From JBOHTO01 sp050733695 (lineage in GTDB: Bacteria > Gemmatimonadota > Gemmatimonadetes > Gemmatimonadales > Gemmatimonadaceae): 64,000 nucleotides of DNA. Positions 42,089-49,350 of this stretch are shown here, piece after piece. The position numbers were made by a program, and so were the translations under genes. The notes beneath the pieces were generated by a model. That model worked only from the letters and a program-made list of their open reading frames with translations, was not told where the DNA came from and searched no databases. The DNA is taken from assembly GCA_050733695.1 (NCBI GenBank), contig JBOHTO010000056.1:1-64000 (forward strand), given 5' to 3'. Numbering within the stretch: position 1 is the first letter of the stretch; each line of letters begins with the position of its first letter.

Positions 42089-43180
42089 TCAGCTCCGTTG
42101 CCTCACCCTGCGCTCGTGGGGCTCTTGGGGCTCTTGGGGCTCTTGGGGCTCTTGGGGCTCGTGGCGCTCGTGGCGCTCGTTTCGCTCGTTTCGCTCGTTT
42201 CGCTCGGGGCGCTCGGGGCGCTCGGGGCGCTCGGGGCGCTCGGCCCGGCGCGCCCGCACGTGGCGAACTGGAACCGCCGCCCTGGCCGATGTTATGAGCG
42301 CGACGGCGCCAATGATCACGGCGGTGGCGATCAGCGTTCGCGTCGTAAGCGGCTCGTTCGCGAACGCCCATCCCAGAAACACAGCTACGACCGGATTCAC
42401 ATACGCATACGTGGCTACCTGCGCAGTGCTCACCGCGGACAGCAGCCAGATGTACGCCGTGAACCCCACAAGCGATCCGAAGATGATCAGGTACACGAAC
42501 GCGATCATGGAACCCGTGGACACAGCACCAATGTCGAACGTCGATGCCTCGCCCGTGACAATCGAGGCGATGACGAGCAGCGCGCCTCCCGCGAGCATCT
42601 GCATTCCTGTGGACGTGAGCGGCCTGGCGCAGACCGTGGCATGCTTGGAATAGACCGAACCGAGCGCCCAGGCGAGCGATCCGAGCATGAGGACACCGGC
42701 ACCGACGAGGTCGATTGCGCTTCCGCCAAGCGAACCAGGCCCGACGAGCAGAACTATCCCCGCGAGCCCGAGTACCAGCCCCCCGATCACTCGCGCGTCC
42801 GGGCGCGTGGCGCCCTCGCCGGGGCGCATCCAGTCGATGAGAACCATCCAGAGTGGCACGATCGAGACGAGCAGCGCCGCGAGACCCGACGGTACGGTCT
42901 GCTCGGCCCAGACGACCGCGCCATTCCCGCCGAGCAGCAGCAGGCCGCCCGCGATCACGGCGACCTTCCAGTCGGATCGCGCGGGTCGCTCGGCTCCGCG
43001 CATGCGCGACCAGCCGTAGAGCAGGAGCCCCGCGATCACGAAGCGCACGCCCGCCATCAGAAGCGGTGGCAGCGTCTCGATCGCGAAGCGAATCGCGAGA
43101 TAGGTGGAGCCCCAGACGATGTAGACGGCGGCGAATGCGAGGATGATCCGCCCGCGCGACGGGCCGCGAGACTCAGCCAT
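42089..43180 (-). CDS. EamA/DMT-family transporter with a minisatellite-encoded C-terminal tail
   Basis: A 363-residue protein. Residues about 8-305 are ten helices of the drug/metabolite transporter fold (FAAVYIVWGSTYLAIRFAIE, LLLLGGNGAVVWAEQ, second EamA half with ALGSVYSKHA and LIIFGSLVGFTAYIWLLSAV). Such proteins export amino acids or metabolites. The last 55 residues are a hydrophilic repeat of E-R-P, E-R-N, E-R-H and E-P-Q triplets encoded by the tandem at 42112-42246; normal members end near residue 305. The ATG at 43180 overlaps the Lrp gene by 8 nt, so regulator and exporter are co-translated. Amino-acid export under Lrp control is the likeliest role. Confidence 0.88.
   Translation of the reverse strand: MAESRGPSRGRIILAFAAVYIVWGSTYLAIRFAIETLPPLLMAGVRFVIAGLLLYGWSRMRGAERPARSDWKVAVIAGGLLLLGGNGAVVWAEQTVPSGLAALLVSIVPLWMVLIDWMRPGEGATRPDARVIGGLVLGLAGIVLLVGPGSLGGSAIDLVGAGVLMLGSLAWALGSVYSKHATVCARPLTSTGMQMLAGGALLVIASIVTGEASTFDIGAVSTGSMIAFVYLIIFGSLVGFTAYIWLLSAVSTAQVATYAYVNPVVAVFLGWAFANEPLTTRTLIATAVIIGAVALITSARAAVPVRHVRARRAERPERPERPERPERNERNERNERHERHEPQEPQEPQEPQEPHERRVRQRS
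42112..42246. repeat. 9-bp tandem repeat, 15 units in blocks, inside the EamA gene
   Basis: Fifteen consecutive units start GCTC every 9 bases. In order: GTGGG once, TTGGG four times, GTGGC twice, GTTTC three times, GGGGC four times and GGCCC once after the shared GCTC. Identical variants are adjacent, as expected for recent slippage. The unit length keeps the frame open in all six frames. On the coding strand it writes E-R-P, E-R-N, E-R-H and E-P-Q repeats. Confidence 0.9.
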
Positions 43181-43691
43181 GTACTGCCCCGCGAGCGCGC
43201 CTCGACTCCGCTTCTGCGTCCGCAGGTACACGCTCCGCAATACCCACCGGCAGTCGCGCCGATTCCTTCACGGTGTCGAGTACGATGATCGAGCGCGTCG
43301 AACGCACGGCGTCGATCGCACCAAACCTGTCGCGCAACGCGGCGCTCAGCCCCTCCGTGTCCGCACAGCGCAACTTGACGAGAAAGCAGTCCTCGCCCGC
43401 GATGTGGTGGACTTCGAGCACCTCCGGGATCTCGGCAAGCCGCTGCGCCGTCTCCCTGCTGCCGACGCGCTCATCCGCCCGCACGAAAACGTAGGTGAGC
43501 AGCCCCATGCCCAAGGCGCGTGCGTTCAGGCGAACAGCGTATCCGTCGATGATGCCGCGCTCCTCCAGCTTGCGGATACGCTCCAGTATGGCCGACGGAG
43601 CCATGCCGAGTTGCCGCGCGATCTCGGCGTTTGGAGTCCGGGCATTGTCCTGGAGAATCGACAGGATATGGGCGTCAATGTCGTCGATCAT
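43173..43691 (-). CDS. Lrp/AsnC-family transcriptional regulator
   Basis: A 172-residue regulator. The N-terminal HTH (IDDIDAHILSILQDNART, then MAPSAILERIRKLEERGII) is followed by the RAM ligand domain (LLTYVFVRADERVG, EVHHIAGEDCFLVKLR). Members bind amino acids and control transport or catabolism. It is directly upstream of, and overlaps, the EamA exporter gene, like lysine or branched-chain amino-acid exporter systems. The C-terminal 20 residues are Ala/Arg/Glu-rich and longer than usual. An AT-richer inverted repeat upstream (43703-43753) may be its operator. Confidence 0.9.
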   Translation of the reverse strand: MIDDIDAHILSILQDNARTPNAEIARQLGMAPSAILERIRKLEERGIIDGYAVRLNARALGMGLLTYVFVRADERVGSRETAQRLAEIPEVLEVHHIAGEDCFLVKLRCADTEGLSAALRDRFGAIDAVRSTRSIIVLDTVKESARLPVGIAERVPADAEAESRRARGAVHG

Positions 43692-43702
43692 GTGGGATTA
43701 CG

Positions 43703-43753
43703 CGATAATGGCAGACAATATGGCGGCTAATAGGCTGTACTGCTGAATTATCG
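43703..43753. promoter_or_regulatory. AT-rich inverted repeat upstream of the lrp-type gene
   Basis: CGATAAT (43703-43709) and ATTATCG (43747-43753) are exact inverted copies, with GCAG/CTGC as further partly matching arms just inside. The intervening DNA contains ACAATATGG and TAATAGG, unusually AT-rich for the window. Position just upstream of an Lrp-family gene suggests an autoregulatory operator and promoter. Confidence 0.4.
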
Positions 43754-43796
43754 CCAGGCCCCGCCTGTCGCGCAAGCCCCGCCGCTCCCGCCCTGG

Positions 43797-44135
43797 CTAC
43801 TCGTCCCGACCGTGCACGTGCGCGGGCGGATGCGTGGCTTCGACCGCCGTGAACGGTTCCAGCACCTTGTAGCTGTGCTTCGACCCCTTTGGCACCACCC
43901 AGGAATCGCCGGGCTCGAGCAGAACCATCTGTCCCTCCAGATGCAGCTCCGCGCGCCCCCTGATGACGTAGCCCACAGTCTCGTACTCGCGGCTGGCCGC
44001 CGGCTTCCCCTTGGTGGGCTGCTCGCCGTCCCACATCCGCATCCCCATCGAGATGCCCGAGGCGAGATACTTCTGCCCCATGGCGCCCGTGGGCGAATGC
44101 TTCGAACTGACCTTCGTGACAGTCGTGTCGCCCAT
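43797..44135 (-). CDS. Cupin-domain protein
   Basis: A 112-residue single-cupin protein. A beta-barrel runs from about 20 to 108: REYETVGYVIRGRAELHLEG is cupin motif 1 and PGDSWVVPKGSKHSYKV motif 2. Motif 1 has E and Y but not the usual HxH pair, and the C-terminus ends HPPAHVHGRDE with extra histidines. The ATG at 44135 follows GGAGAGGTGG, a good ribosome site. Substrate unknown; it may bind a metal and small ligand. Confidence 0.82.
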   Translation of the reverse strand: MGDTTVTKVSSKHSPTGAMGQKYLASGISMGMRMWDGEQPTKGKPAASREYETVGYVIRGRAELHLEGQMVLLEPGDSWVVPKGSKHSYKVLEPFTAVEATHPPAHVHGRDE

Positions 44136-44852
44136 GTTCCCACCTCTCCGTTTGCGTTCTCTTCCCGCCGCCAGGCCGGCGTGCGCGATGTCTCGTCGCT
44201 CACCGTCGCCGCCGGTGGTCATTGCGATCATACGCACGGAAGCGCCGTGCCACGAACGCGCCCACGTCGCGGTGCAACCTTTCCTGGTCCAGCCGCTGTC
44301 TCACGTTCGTACGCGTCGAGGCGGGCAGCGACGGGCAGGACAATTCCTTCGCTCGGGTGGCAGAATGGGCAGGATCCTGCGGGGCATACGCGACACACTC
44401 GCCGGCTATGGCGACGAGATGATCGTAGTCGGCGTGGTGGCGGTGAAGCTGATCTTCTTCACGGCGGCACCGCAGCCGGCATACGTCGCACAGCGCGCCG
44501 AAGTGGTACGCGAGGTATACGTCGTCGCCCAGGCAGTCCACCCTCAGCGCATCCGGCACATCACGCCCGGGATCGCGGCGTCAGTGGACGTCGCACATGC
44601 GACCAGATCCGCGCACGCCGCGCGCATCGCGCACCCCCGGGCGGCGCACGAACTGCGGATCGAGCTTCATCGCCTTCATCGCGACGGGCAGACGGAAGCT
44701 CACGCCGCCCCGCGAATCGATGACGGCCGCGGCACGGGGGTGAAACGCGACCTGCGACCCCGGGTGCGACACGGATCGCCCTCGCGGGTCGAGATCCGGT
44801 ACCGATCGCCCGGGGGTTGACACCGTCCAACGCCGCTGGCGTACATTCGCCA
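44136..44852. other. 717-bp region without a confident gene
   Basis: The best candidate on the plus strand is 44365-44820 (151 codons): a hydrophobic start (YGDEMIVVGVVAVKLIFFTA), but a His/Arg-rich tail and third-position G/C below that of neighbouring genes. On the minus strand 44581-44750 has gene-like codon use (SFRLPVAMKAMKLDPQFVRR), but it ends within 60 codons and does not continue. The region may hold a decayed gene on the minus strand. It ends in the promoter of the ECF gene. Confidence 0.35.
44817..44847 (+). promoter_or_regulatory. Candidate promoter of the ECF sigma gene, leaderless
   Basis: TTGACA (44817-44822, perfect consensus), a 19-bp spacer and TACATT (44842-44847) predict a start at about 44854, essentially at the ATG at 44853. 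There is no ribosome site upstream of that ATG. Confidence 0.45.
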
Positions 44853-45458
44853 ATGACGATGGCGAGCAAGGGCACCCGCGACCGCGACGCCGAGTTCGAG
44901 CGCGACGCACTGCCCTGGCTCGACGACGTCTATCGTTTCGCGCTCTCGCTCACGCGCGACGAAGCAGACGCCGAGGACGTGACGCAGGAGACGTTCCTCC
45001 GCGCGTATCGCTCGTGGCACACGTTCCTGCCGGGAAGTGATGGCCGCCGCTGGCTGTTCGCCATCTGCCGCAATGTGTTCCTGCGCGCTCTCGAGCGCGA
45101 TCGCCGCCAGGTAGACGTGGACGATGGTGACCTCGACGCGCTGCCGGCGGTTCGCGAGCACGCCGCCGCCCTGGCTGACGGGAACGCGGAAGCGCTCTCG
45201 CGGATCGATCTTGCGCCGGCTCTGCAGTCGGCCCTGGATCGGCTTAACGAACCGTTCCGGAGCGCGGTGATCCTCGTCGACGTCGAGGATCAGTCCTACG
45301 AGAGCGCGTCGGTGATCCTCGGCGTCCCGATCGGTACGGTCCGGTCGCGGCTCTTCCGTGGACGACGGCTGCTCCAGGAGATGCTTCTCACCTACGCGCG
45401 CGACGCCGGCTTCGCCGGTGCCCGAGGGACATCCGGAGATACACCACGCCATGGCTGA
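44853..45458 (+). CDS. ECF RNA polymerase sigma factor with cognate zinc-finger anti-sigma gene
   Basis: A 201-residue group 4 sigma factor. Sigma-2 (about 20-85) has DDVYRFALSLTRDEADAEDV, TQETFLRAYRSW and RRWLFAICRNVFLR. Sigma-4 (about 130-185) has LDRLNEPFRSAVILVDVEDQ, SYESASVILGVPIGTVRSRL and FRGRRLLQEML. The last codons overlap the ATG of the anti-sigma gene by 8 nt. The arrangement resembles redox-responsive SigR/RsrA-type pairs, and thiol-stress genes (OsmC, sulfurtransferase) lie next to it, but that link is inference. A leaderless start at 44853 is favoured by the promoter. Confidence 0.92.
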   Translation: MTMASKGTRDRDAEFERDALPWLDDVYRFALSLTRDEADAEDVTQETFLRAYRSWHTFLPGSDGRRWLFAICRNVFLRALERDRRQVDVDDGDLDALPAVREHAAALADGNAEALSRIDLAPALQSALDRLNEPFRSAVILVDVEDQSYESASVILGVPIGTVRSRLFRGRRLLQEMLLTYARDAGFAGARGTSGDTPRHG

Positions 45459-45705
45459 CTGTCGACTGGATTGCGAGACCGCGATGCGGCAGCTCTTCGA
45501 CTACCTCGATGATGAGCTGACCGAGGAGCGCATGGTGCTCGTCCGGGAGCACCTCGAGCTGTGCGCGCTCTGCTGTCCGCATTACGACTTCCTGCGGGCC
45601 ATCCTCGACGCCCTGCCGGCGACGCGCACCACGGCCGAAGCTCCTGCTGCGGTGCGCGAGCGCGTGCTCGCGACATTGCACGAGGCGGGCTTCACGCGGG
45701 TGTGA
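45451..45705 (+). CDS. Soluble zf-HC2 (ZAS) anti-sigma factor
   Basis: An 84-residue protein with the zinc-binding anti-sigma motif: Cys near residue 8 (RLDCETA), then HLELCALCC, giving H-x3-C-x2-C. The following helix YDFLRAILDALP is typical of the sigma-clamping region. There is no membrane helix, so it is cytoplasmic like RsrA; such factors release the sigma when the zinc cysteines are oxidised. It overlaps the sigma stop by 8 nt. Its last 14 bases overlap the convergent OsmC gene. Confidence 0.85.
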   Translation: MADCRLDCETAMRQLFDYLDDELTEERMVLVREHLELCALCCPHYDFLRAILDALPATRTTAEAPAAVRERVLATLHEAGFTRV

Positions 45706-46222
45706 CCTGCCACTCCCCCTCCCCCTCCCCCTCCCCGCTCTCGCCGCCGAGCGTCACGCGCCACTGGATGACGATGTCCGTCGCCAGCGATGATCGCACC
45801 GAGCAGTACTTCGTGAGCGAGAGCTCGACCGCACGCTCGGCGTGAACGCGCTCGATCCCTTCGCCCGCGAGCCGGAAGTCCAGTGCGATGCGCAGCAGCC
45901 GGCGCGGCGTTCCGGTCGCGCGCTCCCCCGTCGCCTCTACTTCAAGCGACGATAGCGGCGTCCTGCGTTTCGCCAGGATGTCGACGACATCCACCGCGGC
46001 GCAGGCTCCAAGCGCGCTGAGCACGGAATCCACAGGGCTCTGCGCGCTGGTGCCGCTCCCGTCGAGCCGCGCCTGCGGACCACGCGGCCGCCCGCTGTCG
46101 AACCGATGCTCTCCCGCCCATGCGACGTGCACGTGCACATCCGGCCGCAGCGGGCCGCCGGCGGTCGTCGCGCCCGGCGAAACCGCCGCCGCCCGTCCAT
46201 CAGTCCCCGACTCCCGCCTCAC
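45692..46222 (-). CDS. OsmC/Ohr-family protein
   Basis: A 176-residue protein. The fold is seen from about residue 20: a first strand VHVHVAWAGEHRFDSGR, SPVDSVLSALGACAAVDVVD with the first redox Cys, and LTKYCSVRSSLATDI with the second. Both cysteines of thiol-dependent peroxidases are present. The start is a GTG at 46222 that overlaps the sulfurtransferase stop (GTGA), giving tight coupling. The C-terminus (GESGEGEGEGEWQ) is encoded by a run of CTCCCC hexamers, a slippage-prone tail outside the fold. Likely removes organic hydroperoxides. Confidence 0.85.
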   Translation of the reverse strand: MRRESGTDGRAAAVSPGATTAGGPLRPDVHVHVAWAGEHRFDSGRPRGPQARLDGSGTSAQSPVDSVLSALGACAAVDVVDILAKRRTPLSSLEVEATGERATGTPRRLLRIALDFRLAGEGIERVHAERAVELSLTKYCSVRSSLATDIVIQWRVTLGGESGEGEGEGEWQVTPA

Positions 46223-47121
46223 CGCTCCTCGCCCTTCACGATTGGCGCACGCACGCTGTTCCCCCACTCGGTCCAGCTTCCGTCGTAGTTCCGCACGCGG
46301 TCGTAGCCGAGCAGGTAGGTGAGCACGAACCACGTGTGCGACGAACGCTCGCCGATGCGGCAGTACGCGATCACGTCGTCGGCGGGGCGCAGTCCCTGCT
46401 CCTTCTCGTAGATCTCGCGCAGTTCGTTCGCCGGCTTGAAGGTTCCGTCCGCGTTCGCGGCCCGCGCCCAGGGAACGTTGCGCGCGCCCGGGATGTGTCC
46501 GCCGCGCATCGCCCCCTCCTGCGGATAGTCGGGCATGTGCAGCTTCTTCCCCGTGTACTCGTCGGGCGAGCGTACGTCCACGAGCGGGTGGACTGCTCGC
46601 AGATGTTCGGTCACATCCGCACGGAATGCGCGGATCTCCGCGTCGGAGCGCTCCGGCGCGGCGTAGTTCGTCGCGGAGAAGCTCGGCGCATCCGTGTTCA
46701 TCGTGCGCCCTTCCGACTCCCACTTGGTGCGCCCGCCGTCCAGCACCCTGGCGTTGGTGAAGTCAAACAGCCGGAACACCCAGAACGCGTACGTGGCCCA
46801 CCAGTTGTTCTTGTCGCCGTAGAAGACGACCGTGGTCGACTCGTCGATGCCGAGCCGGCGCAACAGCGCCTGAAAGCTCTCCGGCGAGACGTAGTCGCGT
46901 ACGACGGGATCGTTGAGGTCCTCGTGCCAGTCCACCTTCTGCGCGCCCGGTATGTGACCGGTGTGGTACAGCAGAACATCCTCATCGCTCTCGATGATGC
47001 GTATCGCCGGATCATCGAGATGCGCGGCCAGCCAGTCAGTGCTGACGAGCACGTCGGGGTGTGTGTATCCCTTGCGCGCGATCGCGGGGTCAGTCCCCGC
47101 CGCAACTCCTGTCGTCATCAT
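46219..47121 (-). CDS. Thiosulfate/3-mercaptopyruvate sulfurtransferase (tandem rhodanese)
   Basis: A 300-residue protein with two rhodanese domains. The N-terminal one (about 20-145; IRIIESDEDVLLYHTGHIPG) is inactive. The C-terminal one (165-295) has the catalytic loop YCRIGERSSHTWFVL with the nucleophilic Cys and the CRxGxR(S/T) pattern of thiosulfate:cyanide sulfurtransferases. It moves sulfane sulfur to thiophilic acceptors. The start ATG at 47121 follows AGGAGGAGG. It lies between csaA and OsmC on the same strand, probably one operon. Confidence 0.92.
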   Translation of the reverse strand: MMTTGVAAGTDPAIARKGYTHPDVLVSTDWLAAHLDDPAIRIIESDEDVLLYHTGHIPGAQKVDWHEDLNDPVVRDYVSPESFQALLRRLGIDESTTVVFYGDKNNWWATYAFWVFRLFDFTNARVLDGGRTKWESEGRTMNTDAPSFSATNYAAPERSDAEIRAFRADVTEHLRAVHPLVDVRSPDEYTGKKLHMPDYPQEGAMRGGHIPGARNVPWARAANADGTFKPANELREIYEKEQGLRPADDVIAYCRIGERSSHTWFVLTYLLGYDRVRNYDGSWTEWGNSVRAPIVKGEER

Positions 47122-47210
47122 TGTTCCTCCTCCTTGCCGTTCGAGTGAGGCGCACGCTACGAAGCATAATACCTGTCGTGGCTCGCAGGTTCACAGCATC
47201 GATCCCCTGC

Positions 47211-47543
47211 TCACGAAATCCGCGTTCCATCCGGAACACTGCCGTCGACATCGAGCAACAGCACCGCGCCTGGCTCCGGGACCGCACCCAGCACGAGCAC
47301 CTCGCTCACGAAGCCCGCGATCCGCCGCTCGCCGAGGTTGACCGCAGCCACCACGCGCCGCCCCACGAGTTCCGCGGCCTGGTAGTGCATGGTGAGCTGC
47401 GCGCTCGACCGCTTGTGCCCCAACTCGCTACCGAAGTCGATCACGAGCTTGAGAGCCGGCTTGCGCGCCTCGGGGAAGGGTTCTGCCTGCACCACCGTCC
47501 CGACGCGCATGTCGATCCTGCCAAAATCCTCGATCGTCGCCAT
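47211..47543 (-). CDS. csaA: CsaA-like tRNA-binding (EMAP-type OB fold) protein
   Basis: A 110-residue protein matching CsaA in full: FGRIDMRVGTVVQAEPFPEA at the N-terminus, then KLVIDFGSELGHKRSSAQLT and ELVGRRVVAAVNLGERRIAG. CsaA dimers bind tRNA and have been described as a secretion-related chaperone; the physiological role is unclear. GGAGC precedes the ATG, with TATCTT just upstream as a possible -10. First gene of a probable csaA-sulfurtransferase-OsmC operon. Confidence 0.9.
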   Translation of the reverse strand: MATIEDFGRIDMRVGTVVQAEPFPEARKPALKLVIDFGSELGHKRSSAQLTMHYQAAELVGRRVVAAVNLGERRIAGFVSEVLVLGAVPEPGAVLLLDVDGSVPDGTRIS

Positions 47544-47652
47544 GCTCCGAAGATAACCGGCACGCGCCGGGCGGGTGTGGCTGTGCTCCGCGCCGCTCGG
47601 GCGCTCGGCAGGCTGCAGTCGTGTCGCGCCTCGACTGCGCTAGCTTACGAGG

Positions 47653-47970
47653 ATGGGTCAGTATCGCTACCACGTCTTTGTCTGCACCTCCGGCAAGAGC
47701 TGCCCGAAGCAGAGTTCGGAAGACGTGCACAGGATTCTGAAGAAGGCCGTGAAGCGTGCGGGGATCAACGACCGGGTTCGGGTGAATCACGCTGGCTGCA
47801 TGAATCAGTGTGGCCACGGACCAATGGTCGTCGTCTACCCGGACGACGTCTGGTATTCCGCCGTCGACGCCGTGGGCGCGGAGCGGATTGCCACGGAGCA
47901 CCTCGGCGAGGGGCGCATCGTCGAGAGCTATCGCTACGTCGCGCCGCCCGGGGACAACAAGCTGGACTGA
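47653..47970 (+). CDS. Thioredoxin-like [2Fe-2S] ferredoxin, copy 1
   Basis: A 105-residue protein of the Shethna/Aquifex-type ferredoxin family. Cluster ligands: VFVCTSGKSCPKQ (first two) and VNHAGCMNQCGHGPMVVVYP (last two). The thioredoxin-like fold, ending EHLGEGRIVESY, is standard for these electron carriers. TAGCTT (47641-47646) and GAGG lie before the ATG. A second, shorter-spaced copy is at 48882; they flank a hydrolase gene on the other strand. Confidence 0.92.
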   Translation: MGQYRYHVFVCTSGKSCPKQSSEDVHRILKKAVKRAGINDRVRVNHAGCMNQCGHGPMVVVYPDDVWYSAVDAVGAERIATEHLGEGRIVESYRYVAPPGDNKLD

Positions 47971-48848
47971 TTCTCGTTATCGGTCAGCTCTGTGACGCCT
48001 TCGAGCCAGCGCGCTATCTCCTCGGCGGGCTCTTCCCAACCCGGCTCTCGCACGATGAAATGCCCGTGCTCCGGAAATTCGATGTACGGCGCGCCGTAGC
48101 GCTCGGCGAGCGCGCGCCCGACGCGCGGTACGACGAAGTGATCGTCGCCTCCGGCGATGACGAGCATGGGACAGCGCACGCGCTCGGGGTCTACCATGAC
48201 GGCGCCGAGGGATATCTGGCGGCCGGCTCGCCCGCTGTCCGGCGACAGGCGGGCGTACAGTTCCTCCCACTCGGCCCGCGGCACGCGGTTGAACGTGAGC
48301 GCGGCGTGATCGTCGAGACTTCCCCGCAGCGGCCGGGAGAAGAGCAGCCGGAAGATGTGGCGGAGCTGCTTGCGCACGAGCAGCGGGCTCGCGACGCTGA
48401 TGCCTCGCGGCGGGGCCGCGCAGAGCAGCACTGCGGCGCGCACCAGGTTCTCCTCCGCGAGCTTCTGCGCGATGAGTCCGCCCATGGAATGGCCGATGAC
48501 GACGGGCCTGCTCGCTGCTGGCGGGCGTGCGAGTGCGGCGGCGGCCTCGCGCGCGTCGGAGATGTAATCGTGGATGGAGACGCGCCCGATGTCCGGAACC
48601 GGGCGGCTGCCACAGTGACCGCGCAGATTCAGCGCCACGCTGGGGTAACCGCGTGCCGCGAACCACTTCTGATACCAGTCGAAGTACCATGCGCCGCCGA
48701 GCAGTCCATGAAGGAGGAGGATCGGCGGTCTGCTATCCATGGCCGGACTGGTCGTGGAAGCGTGGGGCCGGGGCGGCGGGGGGGGCGGGGGGAGCGGGGG
48801 GCGCTCGACCGTCATCGTGAGTCCGTTCAGCTCGACAACTTCGGCCAT
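47934..48848 (-). CDS. Alpha/beta hydrolase
   Basis: A 304-residue alpha/beta-hydrolase-fold protein. Oxyanion-hole segment ILLLHGLLGGAWYFDWYQ, nucleophile elbow VVIGHSMGGLIA, acid in VIAGGDDHFVVP and His in FPEHGHFIVREP. The N-terminus carries a proline run (PPLPPPPPPPRP) between the first strands, from a poly-C tract that is slippage-prone. Family includes lipases, esterases and acyltransferases; the substrate cannot be inferred. Its 3' end overlaps ferredoxin 1 by 37 bp. Confidence 0.88.
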   Translation of the reverse strand: MAEVVELNGLTMTVERPPLPPPPPPPRPHASTTSPAMDSRPPILLLHGLLGGAWYFDWYQKWFAARGYPSVALNLRGHCGSRPVPDIGRVSIHDYISDAREAAAALARPPAASRPVVIGHSMGGLIAQKLAEENLVRAAVLLCAAPPRGISVASPLLVRKQLRHIFRLLFSRPLRGSLDDHAALTFNRVPRAEWEELYARLSPDSGRAGRQISLGAVMVDPERVRCPMLVIAGGDDHFVVPRVGRALAERYGAPYIEFPEHGHFIVREPGWEEPAEEIARWLEGVTELTDNENQSSLLSPGGAT

Positions 48849-48881
48849 GGCGTCTCCGGTGCGTTATACTGGTGCCGTAAT

Positions 48882-49211
48882 ATGACCTCCCGCACCACGC
48901 CTGTGATGGAGCGCTACTCGCGGCACGTGTTCATATGCACGGGCGCGTTCTGCTCCCCCGAGCGCGGCGGACGCGCGCTGTACGGTGAGCTCGCGACGTT
49001 GCTCGAGCGCGAGGGGATGCTGTTCGGCCCCACCCGCGTCAAGCGCGGCGAGACGCCCTGCCTCGGCGTCTGTGCCGGGGGTCCGATAGTGGTGGTCTAT
49101 CCGGAGGGAGTGTGGTACGCTGGCGTTACGCCCGCGCTACTGGAGCGGATCGTCGTGGAGCATCTTGGCGCGGGGCGAGTGGTAGAGGAGGCAGTGTTTC
49201 ACCGGCTCTGA
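48882..49211 (+). CDS. Thioredoxin-like [2Fe-2S] ferredoxin, copy 2
   Basis: A 109-residue protein paralogous to copy 1. Ligands: VFICTGAFCSPERGG (C-x4-C) and RGETPCLGVCAGGPIVVVYP. The C-x4-C spacing and the ETPCLGVC loop differ from copy 1 (C-x5-C, NHAGCMNQC), placing it in a different ferredoxin subgroup, cobalamin-cluster-like in appearance. The ATG at 48882 is preferred; ATG 48906 is an alternative. TATACT (48865-48870) is a good -10 box 11 nt before the start, so the leader is at most a few bases. Confidence 0.85.
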   Translation: MTSRTTPVMERYSRHVFICTGAFCSPERGGRALYGELATLLEREGMLFGPTRVKRGETPCLGVCAGGPIVVVYPEGVWYAGVTPALLERIVVEHLGAGRVVEEAVFHRL

Positions 49212-49256
49212 CGCGGGTCGCCGAGCGCCGCCATCGTCTGAACACAGCTTACAAAT

Positions 49257-49325
49257 AGGATTCCCGCTCACTTGCGAATGCCGACACTGCTGTACTCCCC
49301 TTTTTGCGGGCATGCCGACAGCGGG
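49257..49325. repeat. Decayed REP-like pair
   Basis: GGATTCCCGCTCACTTGCG (49259-49277) has the left arm of the palindrome family but a mutated right arm. TTGCGAATGCCGACA and, after CCCCTTTTTGCGGG, GGGCATGCCGACAGCG repeat the same words in direct orientation. It lies between the convergent ferredoxin 2 and htpX genes. Confidence 0.45.
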
Positions 49326-49350
49326 TGTCGGTCCCGTGCCCGCCCGAGTC

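Noticed and set aside
49257..49325. Intrinsic terminator between ferredoxin 2 and htpX (CCCCTTTTT)
   Set aside because: The T-run is not preceded by a complete stem; the sequence fits a decayed REP pair better.
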